Assembly: GCA_005223045.1 (NCBI GenBank)
Contig: NJBM01000016.1
Span: 1-64,000, forward strand
Direction of reading: 5' to 3'
Origin: Planctomycetes bacterium B3_Pla
GTDB taxonomy: Bacteria; Planctomycetota; Phycisphaerae; Sedimentisphaerales; Anaerobacaceae
DNA: 64,000 nucleotides
The notes beneath the pieces were generated by a model. That model was not told the origin of the DNA. It was given only the letters and a program-made list of their open reading frames with translations, and made no database searches. The position numbers and the translations under genes are program-made. This document shows positions 59,443 to 64,000 of this stretch, one piece after another (within the stretch, counting starts at the first letter, position 1; every line of letters begins with the position of its first letter).

Positions 59443-62400
59443 TCAACCTATCTCGCTGCTCCAATCGTCGGCCAGTAGCTCCGCCTGTTTCAATACATTT
59501 TCCGTTGCGATCAATTGTTTATCGGGCGGGTATCCATATTGCCGAAGCAGCCTTTTCACAATGACCTTCAATTTAGCACGGACACTTTCCTTAATCGTCC
59601 AATCAATTGAGGTATTATCTTTAACCCTTTCGACGAGAACTCTTGCCAAATCCCTAAGCTTCTCATCGCCCAAAACCTCTCTGGCGCTTTTGTTATCAGC
59701 CAGAGCGTCGTAGAAGGCCATTTCGTCAATTGTAAGATTAAGCTTCTCGCCTCTCTTATCAGAATCCTTTATGTCCTTCGCCAGTCGGATAAGCTCTTCA
59801 ATAACCTGCGCTGCCGTCAGTAGATTATTCTGATACTTTCTTATTGCATTTTCGAGCATTTCGGAGAGCTTTCTGCTCTGAATCAGGTTTTGCTTGGCCC
59901 GAAGTTTGATCTCATCGTTTAGGAGTTTCTTCAGCAACTCTATGGCGAGGTTCTTTCTCTCCATTCCTTGCACTTCTCGCAAGAACTCATCGGAAAGAAT
60001 CGAAATATCTGGCTTCTTTATCCCCGCCGCATCGAAAACATCAACAATTCCCTCTGCGACAACAGCCCTATCGACAATCTGCCTTATGGCCGTTTCGATC
60101 TCCGCATCGGACTTGCCCGTCCCTGTCGGTTCAAACTTCACGAGCCTTGCCTTCACCGCCTGAAAGAACCCGACTTCATCCTTTATTTCCATCGCCCTGG
60201 GGTGTGGCACAGAAAGTGCAAAAGCTTTTGAGAGAGCAAGAACCTGTTTTGTGAATCTATCCTTGCCGTCCTCCAGACTCAATATGTATTCCTGGGCTTT
60301 CAGAATGACTGTCAATTTCTCCTGTGTATCGGCTGAGAAGAATCGCTTGTAGTCGAAACCGTGCAGCATCTGGCAGACGATTTCGTATTTTTCAAGCATT
60401 AAGGCAACCGCTTGCTCCTGATCGAGTGTTGGCGTGCCTTTACCGCCGCTTTGCGTATAGACGGCCAGAGCGTTTTTCAGATCGGAGGCGATCCCGATAT
60501 AATCAACAATAAGTCCACCGGGCTTATCACGGAATATCCTGTTCACTCTTGCGATAGCCTGCATGAGGTTATGTCCCCGCTTAGGCTTATCGACATACAT
60601 CGTATGCAGGCAGGGAACATCAAAGCCCGTAAGCCACATATCGCAGACAATGACCATTTTCAAACGGTCGTCCGGGTCCTTGAAGCGTTCAGCAATCTGT
60701 TTCCTGTTGTCTTTGCTGGTATGATGAATCTGCCAGTTTTCCGGATCGGAGGATGAGGAAGTCATCACAACCTTTATCGCCCCGTTTCTTCTGTCGGTAT
60801 CGTGCCATGCGGGCCTGAGCGTGACAATCTGCTGGTATAACTCAACGGCAATCCTTCTGCTCATGCAGACGATCATCGCCTTGCCGTCGAAGACTTCCTG
60901 CCTCTTCTCGAAATGATCGACCATATCGGCGGCGACGACCTTCAATCGTTCGGTGTGCCCGACAATCGCTTCAAGCTGCGTCCACTTGGCCTTTGCCTTT
61001 TCCGTAGCGGTGCTCTCTGTACTTTCGGTGATCGCTTCCACTTCATCATCGAGCTTTTCCTTTTCCTCCGGTTTAAGATGCACCTTTGCCAGCCGGGATT
61101 CATAATAAATCTTTACCGTCGCTTCATCCTCGATGGACTGTTCAATATCGTAAACATCAATGACATTTCCAAAAACTGCCGGGGTGGAAGCGTCTTCCTT
61201 TTCGATGGGCGTAGCGGTAAAGCCGATGAATGAAGCGTTTGGCAGAGCGTCCCTCAAATACTTTGCAAAGCCGTAAGTCGTCCGAATATGTCCTTTCTCA
61301 TCTTCAATTTGCTTTGCTGCAAAACCGTAATGGCTTCTGTGTGCTTCATCCGCAATAACAACGATATTTTTTCTTGGGGATAACTCATCATAAACGGCCG
61401 ATCCTTCATCAGGCGAGAATTTTTGAATGGTGGTAAAGATAATCCCCCCGCCAGCCGTCTTTAGCAGCGTCTTTAGATGTGGTATGCTTTGTGCCTGAAC
61501 CGGGTCCTGTCTTAAAAGCTGCCTGCATCCTGCAAAGGTATCGAACAACTGATCGTCCAGGTCGTTCCTGTCGGTAATAACAACTATCGTCGGATTATCG
61601 AGGCACAAAACCACCTTGCCCGCATAGAAGACCATCGACAGGCTTTTCCCCGAACCCTGTGTATGCCAGACAACACCCGCCTTTCGGCTACCTTCTGTTG
61701 CCGCCGCTTCTATTGTTGATTCAACCGCTTTCCTTACGGCGAAATACTGATGATACGCGGCCATCTTCTTAACGGTGACAACCGAACTGATCCCGGTCTG
61801 TGGGTCTTCCTTCTTGGACTTCTCAAAGACGATGAACTGCTTCACTAAGTCCAGCAAGACTTCTTTCTTGAGCATTCCCTTGACCAGCGTTTCGATCTGC
61901 GGGACGGTTGCCTTATCTTCCCGGACGCCGTCAACACTCTTCCACGCTGCGAACCTGCCAAAATCGCTTGATATTGTCCCGGCCTTCGCGTCAAATCCAT
62001 CGGAGGCAACTAAGAGTCCGTTGTAATGGAAAAGAGACGGTATCGCGTTCTTATAGTTTTGCAATTGCGTGAATGCCTTCGCTACCGTTGCGTTCTCATC
62101 GGCGGGATTCTTTAGCTCGATAACCACTAAAGGCAATCCATTGACAAAGATCACCACGTCTGGGCGTTTGGTCACATTGTTCTCAGTCACCGTAAACTGA
62201 TTGCAGACTACAAATTCGTTATTAGTGACTTCGTCAAAGTCAATCAGCCGGACCTTATCTCCCTTTATGCCGTCCTCGCCCATCACTTCAACTTCGATCC
62301 CCTCGGTGAGCAGTCTGTGAAATGCCTCGTTATTGTCGATAAGGCTCTGAGTGGGTGGATTGAGCACTTGACGCAATGCCTGCTCTTTGGCCTCCTGCGG

Positions 62401-62571
62401 AATACTTGAATTGAGCGTATCGACAGCGTTCTTGAGCCGGGCTAATAAAATAACCTCGCCTAAATCCCGACGTTCTTCTTCCTGCTGCTCCGGGGCAAGA
62501 TAATCGAAGCCCTGACTTTGCAAAAGTTCGATTACATATTCTTCAACGTCGGATTCAAAAATCGGAAGCAT
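59443..62571 (-). CDS. hsdR: Type I restriction enzyme subunit R
   Basis: The 1042-residue protein is full length for HsdR. The N-terminal nuclease has [20 protein letters not shown] (Asp and Glu-x-Lys). The helicase has Walker [16 protein letters not shown] in [13 protein letters not shown], motif [12 protein letters not shown] and motif [12 protein letters not shown]. Family knowledge: HsdR works with HsdM and HsdS, translocating DNA and cutting unmodified sites. Neither HsdM nor HsdS is in the window; they may lie to the right. Only 2 bp separate this start from the stop of the nuclease gene upstream. Confidence 0.93.
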   Translation of the reverse strand: MLPIFESDVEEYVIELLQSQGFDYLAPEQQEEERRDLGEVILLARLKNAVDTLNSSIPQEAKEQALRQVLNPPTQSLIDNNEAFHRLLTEGIEVEVMGEDGIKGDKVRLIDFDEVTNNEFVVCNQFTVTENNVTKRPDVVIFVNGLPLVVIELKNPADENATVAKAFTQLQNYKNAIPSLFHYNGLLVASDGFDAKAGTISSDFGRFAAWKSVDGVREDKATVPQIETLVKGMLKKEVLLDLVKQFIVFEKSKKEDPQTGISSVVTVKKMAAYHQYFAVRKAVESTIEAAATEGSRKAGVVWHTQGSGKSLSMVFYAGKVVLCLDNPTIVVITDRNDLDDQLFDTFAGCRQLLRQDPVQAQSIPHLKTLLKTAGGGIIFTTIQKFSPDEGSAVYDELSPRKNIVVIADEAHRSHYGFAAKQIEDEKGHIRTTYGFAKYLRDALPNASFIGFTATPIEKEDASTPAVFGNVIDVYDIEQSIEDEATVKIYYESRLAKVHLKPEEKEKLDDEVEAITESTESTATEKAKAKWTQLEAIVGHTERLKVVAADMVDHFEKRQEVFDGKAMIVCMSRRIAVELYQQIVTLRPAWHDTDRRNGAIKVVMTSSSSDPENWQIHHTSKDNRKQIAERFKDPDDRLKMVIVCDMWLTGFDVPCLHTMYVDKPKRGHNLMQAIARVNRIFRDKPGGLIVDYIGIASDLKNALAVYTQSGGKGTPTLDQEQAVALMLEKYEIVCQMLHGFDYKRFFSADTQEKLTVILKAQEYILSLEDGKDRFTKQVLALSKAFALSVPHPRAMEIKDEVGFFQAVKARLVKFEPTGTGKSDAEIETAIRQIVDRAVVAEGIVDVFDAAGIKKPDISILSDEFLREVQGMERKNLAIELLKKLLNDEIKLRAKQNLIQSRKLSEMLENAIRKYQNNLLTAAQVIEELIRLAKDIKDSDKRGEKLNLTIDEMAFYDALADNKSAREVLGDEKLRDLARVLVERVKDNTSIDWTIKESVRAKLKVIVKRLLRQYGYPPDKQLIATENVLKQAELLADDWSSEIG

Positions 62572-62573
62572 AA

Positions 62574-63533
62574 CTACAACACCTGGTCAAATGGGTTTTT
62601 GTCTATAATTGCTGAACGGACTTTCTTTTTCAATAAATCCTTCAAGTCACCCTTTCTTTCCAATAGCATTACGATTTCTCTTAACGTGCACAAAACTACT
62701 ACTTTGTGATGAAGAGCCTCTCTACATGTATTTACAGCAGGTGCAGTAAAATCAGAAGCAGAAATTATAATAGCACGACTTTCTGTACGATGATAAATCC
62801 GAACAAGATGCTGAGACACTTCAGGAGTACCAAGAGGGTCGCTCCACCATTTCATCTCAACGAAGTAGATGTGACTGTCAAATTCAACTACACCATCGAT
62901 TTGTTCCAGTACGCCTTCTCCGGCGTTGCCGACCAGAGCAAAGGCGTCCCGTATGCCAATCTCGAACACTTTGAATAGATTGTTAAGCACTGCCTCCGTC
63001 GTCTTGCCGCGTTTTTGTGGATTTTGAATTGAAAAGAGTTGAAACAACTCGTTTCTTACCTGGTCGATATTTCTTTGTCGTTGTTGAAGTGCTTCTTTTT
63101 CAGCTTGTTCCTTCTCAAGGCGAATTTGGCGTTCGTGTACTCGCTCTATATTCATTCGGGTGAAACTGTCTTTGACATTTACCACATCCCGAATTTCGGC
63201 GACGAGTCCTTTCGCTTTCAACTTATCACTCTCCCAGCAAGCAGAAAAGTTCTCAAATTCAATGACTCGTTTGAGTACCTCCCGCCGTTCACGCAGACAA
63301 AGTTCGCCTTTCTCATTGAGTTTCGTAAGTATTTGTCGGACGATCTCATATTTTGTGATTTCAGAAGGATTTTGTTTCCACAGTTTGTGTGGAGCAGACA
63401 TCAATACCTGAGAAATGCCTGCTCCCTTGAAGAAGAGGAATACGTCTTTTTTGCTCCGATTGAGAAGTGGGATGACATCAATGAGCAAATTCATCAATTC
63501 AGGTGGATAGTGGAAAGTAATGTCAATACTCAT
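62574..63533 (-). CDS. Restriction endonuclease-like protein inserted before hsdR
   Basis: A helical, coiled-coil N-terminal part (residues 1-165, including [20 protein letters not shown]) leads to a PD-(D/E)xK nuclease domain: [37 protein letters not shown] (Asp and Glu-x-Lys) and [17 protein letters not shown]. This is the Mrr-like group sometimes found inside type I loci. It ends 2 bp before hsdR and begins 56 bp after a duplicated hsdR 5' fragment, so it probably arrived by insertion with a partial duplication. Confidence 0.8.
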   Translation of the reverse strand: MSIDITFHYPPELMNLLIDVIPLLNRSKKDVFLFFKGAGISQVLMSAPHKLWKQNPSEITKYEIVRQILTKLNEKGELCLRERREVLKRVIEFENFSACWESDKLKAKGLVAEIRDVVNVKDSFTRMNIERVHERQIRLEKEQAEKEALQQRQRNIDQVRNELFQLFSIQNPQKRGKTTEAVLNNLFKVFEIGIRDAFALVGNAGEGVLEQIDGVVEFDSHIYFVEMKWWSDPLGTPEVSQHLVRIYHRTESRAIIISASDFTAPAVNTCREALHHKVVVLCTLREIVMLLERKGDLKDLLKKKVRSAIIDKNPFDQVL

Positions 63534-63588
63534 ACTACTGTCTCACGAAACTCAAATGAATACCTCACCTTTGCCGTCCGTTCATCAG

Positions 63589-63672
63589 TTACGGCAAAAG
63601 ACAGGCAAAGCCCTGCCCTTGCAGAAGCTCGATCATAAATTCTTCAACATCGGATTCAAAAATCGGCTTCAC
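63589..63672 (-). pseudogene. Duplicated 5' fragment of hsdR
   Basis: The frame from GTG 63672 reads [27 protein letters not shown] and stops. It matches the first 27 residues of HsdR ([19 protein letters not shown]) at 19 positions. The GTG overlaps the stop of the upstream gene in TAGTG, the native coupling for an operon's next gene. It is the original hsdR start left behind when the nuclease gene entered. Confidence 0.8.
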
Positions 63673-64000
63673 TATTGCCGCACGTTCCGGATTCCATTTT
63701 TGGTATAATTGGGGCTGCCAGGCAAGCCGCAAGCATTCCCTACAGCGTCAAATATCGGCTTCATAACAGTTGGTACTTCCTTATCAAGACTATCAGCCGT
63801 CACTTCGGGTAATAGCACAACATCTCTGTCTATTGGATGAGAATCTGAACTAAAAAAATCTGTCCACATATAAGCACCTTTACAGCCAAGCAGCGTCATC
63901 GAGATAACAATTGGAGCCTCAATCCCAAGTGTCTTGTATCCGTTGAAATAGCTCTTGACAGCGCTGACTACAGATGCTTCGTAAGCCTTACTCGCAATAA
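63672..64000 (-). CDS. C-terminal part of an AlbA/Schlafen-type protein
   Basis: The frame runs off the window; 108 codons are visible. The segment YFNGYKTLGIEAPIVISMTL, HPIDRDVVLLPEVTADSLDK and IFDAVGNACGLPGSPNY match the C-terminal end of AlbA_2/Schlafen-like DNA-binding (divergent AAA) proteins that accompany type I restriction genes. It is coupled to the hsdR fragment, so it is part of the same operon. Confidence 0.65.
   Translation of the reverse strand, partial: IASKAYEASVVSAVKSYFNGYKTLGIEAPIVISMTLLGCKGAYMWTDFFSSDSHPIDRDVVLLPEVTADSLDKEVPTVMKPIFDAVGNACGLPGSPNYTKNGIRNVRQ

Larger units (their letters stand above)
47863..64000. mobile_element. Second integrative element, left end at tRNA-Arg
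   Basis: Starting at the 3' part of the tRNA, the element carries an integrase reading into the tRNA, a Cro-like repressor, a D5-type primase-helicase, excisionase-like proteins, a clamp-loader-like ATPase, another recombinase and a type I restriction locus. No copy of the tRNA 3' end is found elsewhere in the window, so the right end lies outside. Confidence 0.7.

Overview
The window looks like an accessory-rich stretch of a planctomycete chromosome, most likely from the Phycisphaerae or a relative. The lineage is inferred from three large secreted modular proteins (LamG, fibronectin-like repeats and a shared C-terminal DDIR-type module), an ADOP-type FtsX permease, the conserved membrane protein at 39908, and a reverse-oriented integron of the kind reported in Planctomycetes. 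No rRNA or ribosomal protein gene is present, so the assignment is not proven.

Layout. 1-11030: secreted adhesin-like or carbohydrate-binding proteins, interrupted by a Nudix hydrolase, a coiled-coil membrane protein, a secreted endonuclease/exonuclease/phosphatase and an unknown membrane-anchored protein. 11085-15416: a relic oxidoreductase, then a minus-strand operon of ECF sigma factor, membrane anti-sigma factor and a peptidase M28/beta-lactamase fusion. 15591-21248: a small secreted protein behind two duplicated promoters, a FixJ-type response regulator whose phospho-acceptor Asp is Glu, an ADOP permease, and a deletion fusion of its HlyD and ATPase partners behind a sigma-54-type promoter. 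A 16-bp-scale box (TTGYGG-N4-TACGTA) occurs seven times; in three cases it abuts a -35 element with a good -10. It is a candidate regulon.

21790-28423: an integron with a decayed integrase pointing the same way as eight gene cassettes, each closed by an attC site of about 60 bp (one is 82 bp). All cassette genes are on the + strand, and most encode exported or membrane proteins. 28520-38061: a short tyrosine recombinase followed by a defence-like island: a 1655-residue Mrr-nuclease/NACHT (Avs-like STAND) protein, an exonuclease fragment, a DUF932 protein and an FRG protein cut by an IS1380-family element (38044-39725).

41776-47792 is a phage-like integrative element: small regulators, a ParB-domain/TopoVI-A-like (Mini-A type) fusion, a replication initiator with five iterons inside its gene, DnaB helicase, excisionase and integrase. 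It abuts tRNA-Arg(CCT) at 47815-47888. A second element starts at the tRNA 3' end and runs past the window end. It carries an integrase, a Cro-like repressor, a primase-helicase split by a frameshift, small DNA-binding proteins, a clamp-loader-like ATPase, another recombinase, and a type I restriction locus (HsdR, a second nuclease, a duplicated hsdR 5' fragment and an AlbA/Schlafen-type protein). No hsdM or hsdS gene is visible in the window.
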